Source: Nereocystis luetkeana
Taxonomy: Eukaryota > Sar > Phaeophyceae > Laminariales > Laminariaceae
Assembly (NCBI GenBank): GCA_031213475.1
Contig: JARUPZ010000004.1
Span: 4,907,169 to 4,971,168 of the forward strand
Reading direction: 5' to 3'
Length of the DNA: 64,000 nucleotides
This document shows positions 34,701-45,577 of the stretch, one piece after another. A model generated the notes under the pieces. The model made no database searches, was not told the origin of the DNA, and worked only from the letters and a program-made list of their open reading frames with translations. A program made the translations under genes and the position numbers. Position 1 is the first letter of the stretch. Each line of letters begins with the position of its first letter.

Positions 34701-37700
34701 CGCCTCGACGACACAGGAATCTGGTCTTCAATACTATCAAGCCACAGGCCGGCGACTTCGAAGGAGCCACCTCTTTGATTGAACTGTGAGCGACGAAGGC
34801 ACTTTTAGTTCCACGCCAAGTTATAAGCGAACATCGTTTGTCAGTACCTGTCGTTCTACGCACAGTAGCAATTGCGGGAGAGCGAACGACATTGGTCGTA
34901 TGGGCAGGGGTAGCCAGTCGGTGTATGTAGTCATTTACGCTGTTGTCGTTATAGGGTGATTAAGCAGTAGGCGTTGATATCCGTTGTACCGATCATGATA
35001 TTTATGCGCGCTCGATGCCTTTGTGACATAAAGTGTCGTACACAGGCATGATGAGCGGTTACTCCACGACGACCAATCAATATTGTTTTATGAGCTATCG
35101 TTTTCGAAAGGCTACGGCATGCCCGGATCTTCACACCAACGCACCGTATCATTCGTCCGCCGCTGTCACTCGGTCGCCGCCTGCCGCCAACGTGTTGATC
35201 GGTCCTTAAAGAAACCTGACAGGAAATGAAATCGAGTCCTTGCCCCCTGGTGTCTTCAAGGGTCTGACGTCTCTTCGCGTACTGTGAGTCAGCCCCGAAT
35301 AGGCAGCAGCTGCTAAGTAGTATGTTTGTTCTCGTACTCTACGGTCGGGGTTTTTCGAAACCGTGGACGTACCCGACGATTGCTTGTCCACGCTGTTGTG
35401 CATTGTCTTTGTTCAAACTAATTGCCGTCCTGCATGATGTATACACGGGACGGTACAAATACCGCTATGCGCGGTCATAATCGCGTTTTTCACGGACCGA
35501 CCACTACGTAGCCAGCCACCTTTGGTCCATCAGACTCCTTCTTTCCGTATTTCGCATACATACCCTGACGACTCAGATGCAGTTGTACATCAGGTTCGGA
35601 TAATATGTTGTCGGGTTACGGATGTTTGGACTTGATGTGCGCGTGAAGCTATCTAAGCTGGCGGAGACGCTTGGTCGAATATCAAGGTCCATCCGAGATT
35701 GTCTCGCTCTGTGACAAAATATTCTGCCCGCCCTCTGCCTCCTTGAATCAGGAACCTCGACGTTAATCTACTAACGATGCTGTCTGCCGACACCTTCAAG
35801 GACGTTTCATCATTGGAAACATTGTGAGCAAACACATCATGCAACGATAAACAGTCTGCGACTCGCGGGGCTCTCTATAGCTCTCGCAAGTTGTACATGG
35901 GTATCTACTGGCAAGCTATACAGTGCTCGCAAGATTGAACAACACGGCTGTTCAGTCATCTCGCAGCAGAGGCTTTTTTTGTCCGCGGCTATTCTACGTG
36001 CTCTCGCGCGAATGAAGTACTCAAGTATGCCACATACATTTGCCCTCGTTTCTAAAGCGGCCTCTCCCTCAGCGATACGTACTAAGGGCCACCTAACGCT
36101 CGGGTTGGATTCTTCAAACAGAACGTTACGGAGCGAAACCTGTAGGAGATTGGAACGCCAACGGAGACAACGACACAAATATCGGGGGTCGAACGCTCGA
36201 TGACAATGCGAGCTGCAGTAAGGCCGAAATGACGGGGCCAATCTATCTCGTTATGAGCCGTCGGAATGGTGCCAACGAACCCAAATGGTCCAATCACGGA
36301 CATATTTTTGTCCCCTCTCTTTTCAGAGACGGCACTCGGTGCGGTCTTGCTACGGCTACACACCGTTCTTTCACTTACCAAGCGATTTTGAAAATACCTC
36401 TACGACAAAGTTCAAGTTCGTTTGGAGGGGTGTACCACCATCCACCGAGCGACCTTCTCGACAGGTCCCCCAACGTCGGCCCCTTTGTCGGCTGGTACTA
36501 CAGTGGCTCACCTGCGAAGCATGACCCCGAGCGTACGGTAGTAAGCACTAACGACGAATTCATCCCGCGGCAGATATTGCACGTTCGGAGGCAATTTTAT
36601 TCTGACCTCCTCGAGCGAGCACTACTTATGATAATGTAAATCTTCGTTTCGAACCATTAATAGCACACATAAGCTTGGTCGGGCTGAGCCGACAACCTTC
36701 GTGGCATTACAGTTTTCGGTGAGATACTGAGCTTGTGCTCTGGAGAGCTCAGAACGCAAGGCACCACCCCGACTCCCATGTAGTTACTCGACGTCTGTTT
36801 ATGACCAGGAAATGCCAATCCCTACTAGCCGTTACATGTTTAGTCAGGTCTCCGCTGTCGAAGTCTGGCAGACGTTACCGGTCTGATCACAAGTGTTCAG
36901 GATGTTACGGATGGACCACGAATTCTTCCAGAAGCATTCTACCGCAGTTACGGCCAAACTTATACGTATTGCTCCTCATTACGCCGGTGAAACACGTAGC
37001 CCGTTCGGCGTCGTGCACTCGATGTTCACACGCACCATTATTCCTCTTTATTTTTTCTGTATATAAGTACCGATACTAAGTACATGCACACAGGACGCGA
37101 CGTCGTTCTACCCGGCCATCTCCTTGAGGACTGAGGTCCCGGTCTTGGGATTCCTTGTGTTGTTTTCAGATGTGTGTGTATACAGTGGCTTGGTGGATCG
37201 TCCTCGTACCTAGGTTTTGTGGGTGAGATTTATCACCGAGTGCACATACTCGTAGAATTTGGTACTTGCGTACAAGTCGGTTGCTGGTAGGCGTGAGAGC
37301 GTGAGCTAACAATAGTCGATTCACATCGACTAGCAGTGGGAATGCTGAACCATATGCGCGGTGAAAAAAGGGGCACTTGCCGGGGGGTGAAGGAAAAACA
37401 TCCGTGACCACGGCTTGTCGAGACGATTGCTTATGGCAAAACTTTATTCAAGTTGAGATGCAAAGTGCCCGTGATGGAAACACACATCACCCACCAAACC
37501 AAGAGGTTAGTTGTAAAGGCGTTGACGAGCGGTTTCTGGATCACAGCCACTGCTTGGTCTACGGTACGTCTCACGCACTCCCCCACATTGACCATGTTGT
37601 GCTCGTTCCGGATTTTTCTGCGCCTTTTCATAGAGACCTTGACAACAACGACCTCTCCACCCTGCCCGCCGGGCTGTTCGACGGACTTACCTCCCTGCAG

Positions 37701-40700
37701 ACCTTGTAAGTGGCATCTCGTTGTGTTTGACTTAACCATAGACCCGCAGCACACCACTTTAATACTCACATCGTCGCCACCCGGTCTGCGCCAGGCCGTA
37801 TCTCTGCTACATTTCTAGATTATTTTCTTCGCAGAAGCATGCCCACAGAACCCGATGCTATTGTCCTCTGACACACACTTCTAGGTAGGATGATACATGG
37901 ACCCTCGGGTGTTTTACGACGGATGGGCAATGTTCCAGTCTTCTCTACTCCGGTACCGGGGGTGTTTTCGCCCCACTGGTGTAACGCTAGGCGCGTAGTT
38001 TCTACGCCCCAGGTTGTTCAGCTGACCACAGCCACTCGGCCGTGTGACTATCGTATGTACTTGGGGTGTTAAGTATGCATACGTCTTCTGTCTCCGCGAT
38101 GTTCCCTCCCGTGTAAACGTCCATGTTGAGCTTGTCGCAGGCGCCAGGCAAGAATAACGCCGTATACGTTTTTTATGCCGTTGGTTGAACCGCATTGATA
38201 CGCACACCGACAGTGTTCGTGTCCAAGGTAGCATCCAGTAAAGCCGTACGCAACGGCGTTACTCTCGCGGGCAATACTATATTGTCAGTGTCCTTCGATC
38301 GTCCCAGTCTACACGACAAAGCCGACTATGCCTGCCTACTTTGTTTACTTCCTTATATCGAGTAGTCACGCGAGGTAGTGTCACGTTAGTGACGAAGGCT
38401 CCGGATGAGTTTCTCCCTCTTGGTAGGGTAGCTCAGGCCCGTTGAACATCAGGACGATCTCGAGAGAAGCTATCGACCATTGGTCTGGGCATACGTTAGA
38501 TCGTTGACTATTGTTTCGTCTTCGCGTCACGTTCGGGTGTTTCTGTCTCTTTGTCCAGGGTTTTGACGCGGAACGACAATCTTCAATGCCTACCTGACAC
38601 GTGAGGGCCATAGAAACTCGAGGATGGCTTTATTTGGGAAAGGGGTTCTACTACTTCCTGCACCTTGGAGCTAGGACATTCTTAGAGACATGGTGCTGAG
38701 CCGTACATATCGTGCGTAGGTGTGAAAGGGTTCACGGCGACTTCATCAACCCACTTAGTCTCCGGCCGTCTACTGTTTGGTTTTTGGTTCGCCTCGTTCC
38801 TATGGTACTTGAGTTTGCGTGGACCACGGTGTCAGGCCGTTCTCACGTCCTTCACGCGCTTGTGTGTTTTTCTCGTTTTATCTACAAGCACCCAGCCCTG
38901 CGGTTGGCATTTCTTCGTGGGGGCAGGTTTATGTCTCCCTCAAGGTCGATTTCGCCCGCCTGATACAATAGGTAGACAGACTGCTACTATCGAGTGCAGT
39001 GCATGCCTTCCCGTTTACTAGTGGAATCATGTTCGGCACAAACATTTCGCAATTTTAACCGTGAGGCTGACGTTGCCTCGCGATGGAAGTAAAATGCCTA
39101 CCTTAAAAGATGAGCATGTCGACTTTGCGTCCAATAAGTTACTACCCAGTGCAGTCCCTGCCTCCCTTCTTTCTGGGAACGTCCTGATGTGTCTACCTTG
39201 GTGCCCTCAACGATATCAAAATGGCTTTCCCGTTTGAACCTCTATGCTGCCCATCATCAGAGGGTCGGCGACAGTGGATCTTCCCGATGCTTTCGACGAG
39301 GCAGGAATATGCGGTGAGTGATTAGGCAGTATGGCTTTTGGCTAGCGAATGCACCAAGCCCAGGTAACATGCCGCAAGATCTGCCTCTACGTGGGGGAGC
39401 GGACTTTCATACAAGTGTACGAAATGTTTTGCAACGGCTCGAGATGCGGAAACACTCGACACGATACGCGTTAGCGTTGATATTCAGAGCAAATCTTTAT
39501 ATTGGGCGTTTTGACTCGCGGGAGAGATATATGTACGTTTCGCTGGTGAAGCATGTGTTCTATTTTCCGCGTATGTGGTAGCTAGGAACCAGAGCCGCTA
39601 GTGTCGAGATATGGCAATTGAGCCTAGGATATAACACACCATTGATGTACGCCTCTGGTCGACGTGGTGCTCTCGATAAGAACACGGGCGTCACACTGTG
39701 GTTGATCGTGTGTGCTTCAGTGAAGGTCACACACTCATTCTACATAGTACAAGTTGGAATTGTGCGCGCGTATGTACCGTAGGTATATCGTGATACGTGG
39801 TGCCATGGCTCTTCGTGTGAGTCGCGCATACCCTGTCCCTTGCACAACAGCATAGCGGGCGATTCGTACGTGGTTTGGCTTTGGGACTCGCCCGGAACTG
39901 GTCATCGACAGATCCATCTGGTAATACTGTATGGGTATTGTACCAGTACGCACTTCACACGCAATGTGCAATATGGCGTCCCTTGCTCCCTAGCTTGGAA
40001 CAATCAGCGTCGAGTGATACAAAATCACCTCGGAACCCCCGCAGACGAGGTTGGCAGTGCAAAGCGAATGTTCCAGTAGAATTGTGGTTCTGCTTCTGCA
40101 ACCCCTTATCCAGCCAGCCAAAGCACGGAATACCTCTCTCCTTTCTTTCTTTTTATTGTTAGGGTTCACGCCTGTGTGCGAAAAAGTGAACAGACGACCC
40201 CGTATCACACTGCAGCAATGCTGTGGAATGCTCTGAGATAGCCATATCTGGTTTGACGTCTTGCTGTTGTTTTGTACTCCGTAAATACGAGGAATATCTT
40301 TGAGTCGACTCTTGCACCCATTGTTGCGAGCCGGAGAGAAGGGCCCGATGGTATAAGTGCACGGGTGGTGTTTGGTTTTCGTTGGAGTTGAAATGAGGTA
40401 CGTTCGTCCAACTCTCCCCTCCTCGAGTCAATTGCTTTCTATACACATATATACATATGTATAAATCACCCCACTGTTTGTTTCTAACTCGTGTCACGCA
40501 GAGTGCCCGGAAGACCCCGTATGCGACGAAGACGGTGTTGCCTGCGACTGTCAGCCTGGAACAAATGGCTACAGCTGTGGTGCGTAATACAAGTGATACC
40601 CGCCTCGTTTTATCCCTACTGAAGTCTCAACATCAAAGAGTACACATCCTGGCATCGATGATTTTCAAGGCATCAGTATAAGCGCATGGGCTTGGAACCA

Positions 40701-43127
40701 GAACACGGGCCTTGGTGTCAGCACCTAGGCCTCTGGGCCACATCTCCGAGGGCCAGGGATTCGGGCTGCATGTAAAATATAACCAGCTTTATCACAACGG
40801 GTTTCGAATATGGTTTCGCGCGGGCACTAGGTGCGAGGAATGCGTCACGTTCCCGTGAACATTCATTCGTCCAATACATACTTTCATCTTCATGCCCCCT
40901 GCTTGGCATGCTCTCGTTTCGCAGGAGGGGAGGGGTCAGTGTAAGAGGGCAAGTGGCTTATGTGAGGGCTTTGCGCAGTATTGGTTGTTGTGATGTTTGA
41001 GAGGCAGCAACCTCTCCTACGTGTAACAATGGGATCCACGCAACTGCTGCAGTTTCTTCGCGTGGTGTTTAAAAACGAGAAGGCGACAAAAAACGCTTCT
41101 CTGTTCTGACTATTGGGCATGCGTCTTTGCCTGCCTCGTTGTACGTTTCTGCAGGGGGGTCGTCTCACGCGCTCAGGAGGGCGTTTCCGTGTCCATCGTC
41201 GGGTGAGCATTGGGTTGCCCTGAACAAAAGTGCTCCGTTGATGTCCCTCCTGACCTGCATTACTGTCCGCCGCAACACACCTATACCGGTTGTGGCCAGC
41301 GTATTCTATTTTCATTTTTCTTCTCGCGATTGGTACTGATTGGGGGACATGGTGTGCAGAGGACTCATGTACCCCTTGGAAAACGTCCTTGGCGGATAGC
41401 GAATGACCTAGAGACGCGCATGGTGCCCTGTTGGGCAATCTGTCAAGTGTCAGACGCCGCTGGGACGAAAACCCGTGATCACCGTCGCCAGTGACACGGC
41501 ACTGTCTCGCGCAATATTCCTGAGCCATCGAGTGACATCGATAGACTCGTAGATTCTCCCCATATCTCAATATCCAAATAGAAGAATCCCCATCCAGCGT
41601 GGAACTCCTTAATACACAGTAAGATATCTCCTTTGCGTCGTGCTCCTTGCCCCAATTCACCATGCAGACTAGGGTTTTGAGTTCTGGGAAATGGCTCATC
41701 CCACGGTAGGGGTGCAGCAGAAAATTCTGAGGCTCCTCACATCAGCTCAACATCTCACCCAAACCATCACCTCCAAGAACCTCGTTTCGTGCATGCCACC
41801 AGACCAACATTTCTATGCGCCCGTCCTGAAACAAACAATCCATAAAACCAAACATTCGAACCGGTAGTTCCTCACTTGAAGGGCTCAACCGGTCAGAAAC
41901 CTCTGGCCGAAAACGTGCAACCCCCTACCGTGGGATGAGTCAAACGTCACTTCGATCTTGCGACGTGGAAGGTATCGGTCGAAGCGACGGTGACGCCGCA
42001 ACACACATCTGGGTGAAGGAGACAATAACGGATAGAATAGCGTTCCCACTGCAGTACCGGTTGGGTAGTGACGATTGCATGTGCCGACGAAATCGCTTGG
42101 CAAAAGGGGCCACTAAGCGGTGCTAGGCAGAGTGTGAAGGAGTGCCGGTTTATGTATATATAAAGTTCTAGGAATTTTGTCTGGGGCATACCCGCGCTAT
42201 AGACGGGCTTTACGGATACTAAGCACGCGATGCGCAAGAAGAGCGGAACGAACCAAGTTAGCAGCAATGCTTCGTTAGAGACACCACCACAATATATAAA
42301 TGCACTTGTGAGTAATGTCTGTGTGGTGTTTAGCCCACCATTATTTAGACAGATGAGCGGGGCAGTGGTCGTTCGACTGCATGGCAAACAACAACTACGT
42401 TAGAATCACAACTGACGACACCTGCAGTACTAAGGTGTTGATTCAGTTGGCTGTAATAGCAAGATGACTGGTTTCATTGTACAAAACTTGAGTGGCGTTA
42501 CCGTGTCTGAACTCGGACTGTCCGGGAAAAACATATACACCGCTTGAAGGGGGAAACACACTACTGTACCCTCACCATCCGCAGTTAAGCGTTTGACCCA
42601 GAATCAATATCACAGGCGTTCCTGACGAGCTTACGCAAACCCATTTGTCGTTCAACGCCACCCTCTCAGACCTCGTTGACGTGAGGGAAAGGACCTCGGT
42701 CGAAGTGGATGCCACTGGGTACGACAAGCGGACGTCCGGAAGTGGCTGCAGCCCTGATGGCTGCGTTCCGTACAACACTCGGGACGACGACCTCTTGGCG
42801 AACTCTCGTTGGTCGTGCCAGGGAGGTATCCTCGACAGCTCTGAGGACGACGAGGGTTGCTGCATCACGTACTCGTTCGAGGAGCCTCAGGACATTGTCA
42901 GGATGCAAATTGCCTTTCACAAGGGAGATGAGAGGGTCCGGACGCTAGACGTGTTTGACAATGGTGATTATCACAGCACAATTGGGTCCAGTGGCTCGAC
43001 ACTTGGATACCAGAGCTTCGACATTTCCACCGACGAGACGGAGGACATCGAGCTTTGCCTAGAGGACCCCGAGATGAGCACTGACGTGTGGCTAAGCATC
43101 ACCGAGGTACGTTGGAGGGACACGTAA
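25691..43127 (+). CDS. Gene B: secreted LRR-EGF-F5/8C protein, one LRR exon frameshifted
   Basis: This is the tandem paralogue of gene A, with 21 exons: 25691-25742 (signal peptide), 26306-26357, 27574-27663, 28359-28430, 28966-29034, 29583-29654, 30579-30650, 31237-31312, 31861-31932, 32617-32688, 33011-33085, 33970-34041, 34717-34785, 35212-35283, 35752-35823, 37634-37705, 38559-38600, 39261-39313, 40502-40579, 41155-41202, 42670-43127. Phases match at every junction. Without the 76-bp exon at 31237 the exons total 1734 bp, or 577 codons plus a stop. If that exon had the family length of 72 bp the product would be 601 residues. Included as it is, it shifts the frame and gives a stop in the exon at 32617. 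The protein is expected to be exported; function is inferred from domains only. Confidence 0.75.
26306..26357 (+). CDS. Gene B exon 2: Cys-containing N-cap
   Basis: A TTCAG acceptor and GTAAGT donor flank DTRCFLDDRCTAGATSL. It enters in phase 1 and leaves in phase 2, so it adapts the leader exon to the phase 2 LRR cassettes. Two cysteines fit an N-terminal LRR cap. Confidence 0.65.
26760..26877. repeat. (GTAT)n microsatellite
   Basis: About 29 tetranucleotide steps, with one variant unit (TTTG) near 26,813, in the gene B intron between 26,357 and 27,574. Long open frames over it are artefacts. Confidence 0.95.
27574..27663 (+). CDS. Gene B first LRR-like exon, 90 bp
   Basis: A GAAG acceptor and GTGAGT donor flank a phase 2-2 exon starting DLESCDITDEDAGELATCL. 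It is six codons longer than the standard unit and has a ribonuclease-inhibitor-like pattern, L-x-L-x-x-C-x-I-T-x-x-x-x-x-L. It is the only unit of this kind seen. Confidence 0.6.
28359..28430 (+). CDS. Gene B LRR exon, 72 bp
   Basis: A CCCAG acceptor and GTGAGT donor flank NLRLNVLTVLPLDFFEGF. Phase 2-2. Its gene A partner would lie left of the window. Confidence 0.8.
28696..28741. repeat. (AT)n microsatellite
   Basis: An AT run with one CAT break, in the gene B intron between 28,430 and 28,966. Confidence 0.9.
28966..29034 (+). CDS. Gene B LRR exon, 69 bp
   Basis: An ACAG acceptor and GTGAGA donor flank DLDSNGLTLVAGNFKGAT. One codon short, frame kept. It resembles the 69-bp unit at 34717 (both have A-G-x-F-x-G-A-T), which suggests that the two descend from one cassette. 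Confidence 0.75.
29583..29654 (+). CDS. Gene B LRR exon, 72 bp
   Basis: A CACAG acceptor and GTGAGT donor flank NLSGNDIETLPSGAFEGL. Partner of 534-605. It also resembles the unit at 35212 within the same gene. Confidence 0.85.
30579..30650 (+). CDS. Gene B LRR exon, 72 bp
   Basis: A TCAG acceptor and GTGAGT donor flank DISSNGLITLASDVFNDV. Partner of 1027-1098; LP is changed to LA. Confidence 0.85.
31237..31312 (+). CDS. Gene B LRR exon with 4-bp insertion (frameshift), 76 bp
   Basis: Between the TCAG acceptor and the LRR codons, copy B has GGATATATATGACC where copy A has GGATATGACC. The two extra AT steps look like slippage. The last 69 bp still align with 1702-1773 and the GTAAGT donor is intact. 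Retained, the exon breaks the downstream frame. Skipped, the flanking phase 2 exons join in frame. Confidence 0.8.
31861..31932 (+). CDS. Gene B LRR exon, 72 bp
   Basis: An ACAG acceptor and GTGAGT donor flank VLSITRMTALPVGLLDGL. Partner of 2312-2383. The following intron lacks the MITE present in copy A. Confidence 0.82.
32617..32688 (+). CDS. Gene B LRR exon, 72 bp
   Basis: A CATAG acceptor and GTGAGT donor flank SLDRNGLTTLDERTFRGT. Partner of 3147-3218, same LD substitution. Confidence 0.85.
33011..33085 (+). CDS. Gene B LRR exon, 75 bp variant
   Basis: An ACAG acceptor and GTGAGT donor flank DLSINDLDSLPAGIFDGI. Same extra codon as the gene A partner at 3541-3615. Confidence 0.85.
33970..34041 (+). 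CDS. Gene B LRR exon, 72 bp
   Basis: A CTCAG acceptor and GTAAGT donor flank NFDVNALSELPANLFDDF. Compared with 4840-4911, changes after the front segment are mostly silent, while those in the front change residues. Confidence 0.85.
34150..34400 (+). repeat. Dispersed element with telomere-like core, copy 2
   Basis: In the matching intron of gene B. The telomere-like tract (34,187-34,290) is longer than in copy A, with many CCTAAC, CCCTAA and CCCTAG steps. The flanks are more diverged. Confidence 0.55.
34717..34785 (+). CDS. Gene B LRR exon, 69 bp variant
   Basis: An ACAG acceptor and GTGAGC donor flank NLVFNTIKPQAGDFEGAT. Partner of 5513-5581. Confidence 0.8.
35212..35283 (+). CDS. Gene B LRR exon, 72 bp
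   Basis: The acceptor is TAAAG, weaker than GGTAG in copy A, and the donor GTGAGT. It encodes NLTGNEIESLPPGVFKGL. Partner of 6011-6082. Confidence 0.82.
35752..35823 (+). CDS. Gene B LRR exon, 72 bp
   Basis: An ATCAG acceptor and GTGAGC donor flank NLDVNLLTMLSADTFKDV. Partner of 6909-6980; the back of the exon is identical in bases. Confidence 0.85.
37634..37705 (+). CDS. Gene B last LRR exon, 72 bp
   Basis: A CATAG acceptor and GTAAGT donor flank DLDNNDLSTLPAGLFDGL. Partner of 8840-8911. Confidence 0.87.
38559..38600 (+). CDS. Gene B LRR C-cap exon, 42 bp
   Basis: A TCCAG acceptor and GTGAGG donor flank VLTRNDNLQCLPD, with the N-L-Q-C-x-P capping signature. Partner of 9754-9795. Confidence 0.72.
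39261..39313 (+). CDS. Gene B exon before the EGF exon, 53 bp
   Basis: A TCAG acceptor and GTGAGT donor flank TGSATVDLPDAFDEAGIC. It converts phase 2 to phase 1 and supplies the first EGF Cys. Partner of 10428-10480. Confidence 0.72.
40502..40579 (+). CDS. Gene B EGF-like exon, 78 bp
   Basis: A CGCAG acceptor and GTGCGT donor flank a phase 1-1 exon with five Cys. The encoded residues match those of 11628-11705; only silent differences are seen, a sign of strong constraint or conversion. Confidence 0.8.
41155..41202 (+). CDS. Gene B Ser/Arg linker exon, 48 bp
   Basis: A TGCAG acceptor and GTGAGC donor flank GGSSHALRRAFPCPSSG. Partner of 12271-12318 with the same length and phase but a diverged middle. 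Confidence 0.65.
42670..43127 (+). CDS. Gene B F5/8 type C (discoidin/CBM32-like) terminal exon
   Basis: The exon opens after CTCAG in phase 1 and runs to a TAA, about 152 residues. It is about 93% identical to 14151-14608 by eye, with the same SRWSCQGG core, the same cysteines and the same WLSITEV final strand. About ten residues differ, several toward acidic (K to E, R to E, Q to E). A GAG|GTACGT donor is also conserved at 43107, so the end may be spliced to 45578. The family binds galactose-type sugars or other ligands through loops; the ligand here cannot be told. Confidence 0.8.
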
Positions 43128-43230
43128 CCATATTGCATCGACTGCTTACGCAGGCAGCTGTACTCGCACATCTGTACGCGGAATATAATAGTACCTAACC
43201 ATGATGGAAACTCGATCATGGGATACCCGA
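43128..43230 (+). promoter_or_regulatory. Conserved 3' flank with hairpin downstream of gene B
   Basis: This is the copy B version of 14609-14705, almost identical except for a few extra bases near 43184. The inverted repeat CCATGAT (43199-43205) / ATCATGG (43215-43221) is kept exactly. Confidence 0.35.
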
Positions 43231-45577
43231 GTTGAGCTTTCCGTGTGTGCTGTACACACCCAAGACCATTCCATGTGGCAGCGAAAACACTTTAGTTTCT
43301 TCTTCCACCGTCATCTCGCATCGGATTGCGTTATCGTAGAGATTACCATAACTGTGCTCGAAATGTTTTGAGGGCTAGAATCACAGAGGGAATGGGGCGT
43401 ACGAAGAATTCCCGCTGTGGCTCAGTGAAGGCGTCCCATAAATCTACAATTTAGCGATACTCGCTCTAAACAGTGAAGCACAGGCGCTATCCCCGGCGTT
43501 AGATGTTCACTTAAGTTAAGCCGTTGGTGCTTTGAGCAGAGAGTCAACAATCCGTTTTCAAGGGGTGGAACGTCGCGTGTGTACAGGTTCAGTCGCGCGG
43601 ACATCACGGAATCTACAGCTAGTTTTGTATGTGGTCCTTGTGAGTGTTAGATATATACATCATTTAGGAGACGGATTCGAAAGGGAAACGGCTGCTTTGG
43701 GCAAATACCAACCCCCCCGGCGGGGATAGTTGGCAAAAATCTCATATCACATCTTCCTGATCTTGTCTCGTTGTCGGGGCTGATGAATGTAACCGTGCTG
43801 AAAGCGTTTGCGAAGCGAAAAATTAAAGAACACGTGTTCCGTATCAGCTACATCCCTCGATAAGTCAGGTTGTCGACCCACTGGGTTTCTCCGATGGGAA
43901 TATATGGAACCTCTGCCCACCCAACGTTTGTCCTGGTCGCTAGCTCGTAATTTTGCACCTCCATCAAAGCGGCCAATCCAAGATAATCGGCGAGAAGTAA
44001 TGTGAGAAGCGAAGTCGGGAATGCGGTGATTTATGTTTTCAAACGACATCTGAAACGTGTTGTTATGGTACCGTTTTTCGAACGACGGGTTTGGAGGTTT
44101 TAGAACGATCCATAAAACATGTGTTGTGCTATTGTTTTGTTGTCAGGTGGGCCGAGATTTTAATACCAAAAACATAAGACCGGGAACCGTCCCTATGGGG
44201 TTTGTGGGCTTACTAAACACAAACGCTTAAAGATGCGAGTATATACATTTTTCACACGTCGAACGCCCTCACCACAAAGACGTGGCGTTTCGTATGGGAG
44301 GCATGTATGTATGGTATTAGAGATGGAGGGAATATGTATATACTTTGAATTGGCTCCACGAGCACTTTAAGCCTCAATGTTTGGCCAAGACTTTCATGAG
44401 GTAATAATAGGCGTTTATCTGCTTCCCAAACATCTTCATTAAAATGTCGCCAGCATTCTATTCAAAATTGGAAACAATTTGTTTCCGCGGCGAACAAGAA
44501 TATCCAATAATCTATATATATACGGGGGCATTTTCGCAACGACTTACATCCTACAGATGACAGGACTATGTGGGTATCGGCCTTCAGGCACTGTGTCTCC
44601 GCCGACCACTCACCACCTCGCTCTTGATGTTGCCGCAAGTACACTCAGTGACGCCCAAGACACATGTATTGCCTCAACTTAGAGTCATGCATGTTCGTGA
44701 CCCTACGAGGCTACACGACTACCGTGTACACAGCATGCTACCTATACCCGCAAGCATTGACTGTCAACATCACACTCGTAGCGACGCCTTTACAGCTCTC
44801 GGTGATCGTACAAACTACAACATAGAGATAAAATCCGTCTACATGGGTTGTGGACGTGACGATAGACCCCAGTAACCCATTGCGCACTGCGACATGAAGG
44901 GAGTGTTCGTTCACGCACAAGCTGAAGAATTTTTTGGTGGAGGCGGTTGTCCTGGATGAAGACTCACCTCTGGTGCCAGGGAGTACTAGACGAATACCGA
45001 GGTGTTACCTCCATACAGGAACAACGAGCAGGCCTTGCACACTTACGCATTTGGCGCGCTCTGAGCTAGGTACACCTATATGTACGAAACCGTTGCGAGA
45101 CGCATGATATCGCGGACAAACCATTCGGCCTGGCGTGTTTTGATCTGGCTGTTGCAGGAGAAATAGCAAGGGAAAACGATCCAGTAAAACGAATGTCTAT
45201 GTTAATCGTACCGTATGTTTTGTCTGCCATTGACGGGTTATTTGCTTGTCGGTCGACGGTGCGTCACGTGTACTACTGTGTATTTTTATATTTATCACAA
45301 AGAACAACTGTTGTCGAACTGAAACCTTCGAGTACTTGACCGTCGATACGTTGGCGTCGTACCCTGGCTGATCCACCCCAAATTCACCTACACAAGTATC
45401 TTACCCGAGTGATGCCCGCGTGAAGAGGGGGCCAGACCGACTACACCAACCCCACACTGCTTCTTTCTATTTTATAATAAGAAGCAGTAGAAAGTGGTTT
45501 GACTGAGCTTGTCCGCGGATGCGTCTACAACACGGTGCTTTCCTCGTATGCCTCCGCAACCCCCGCCACTTTTGCAG

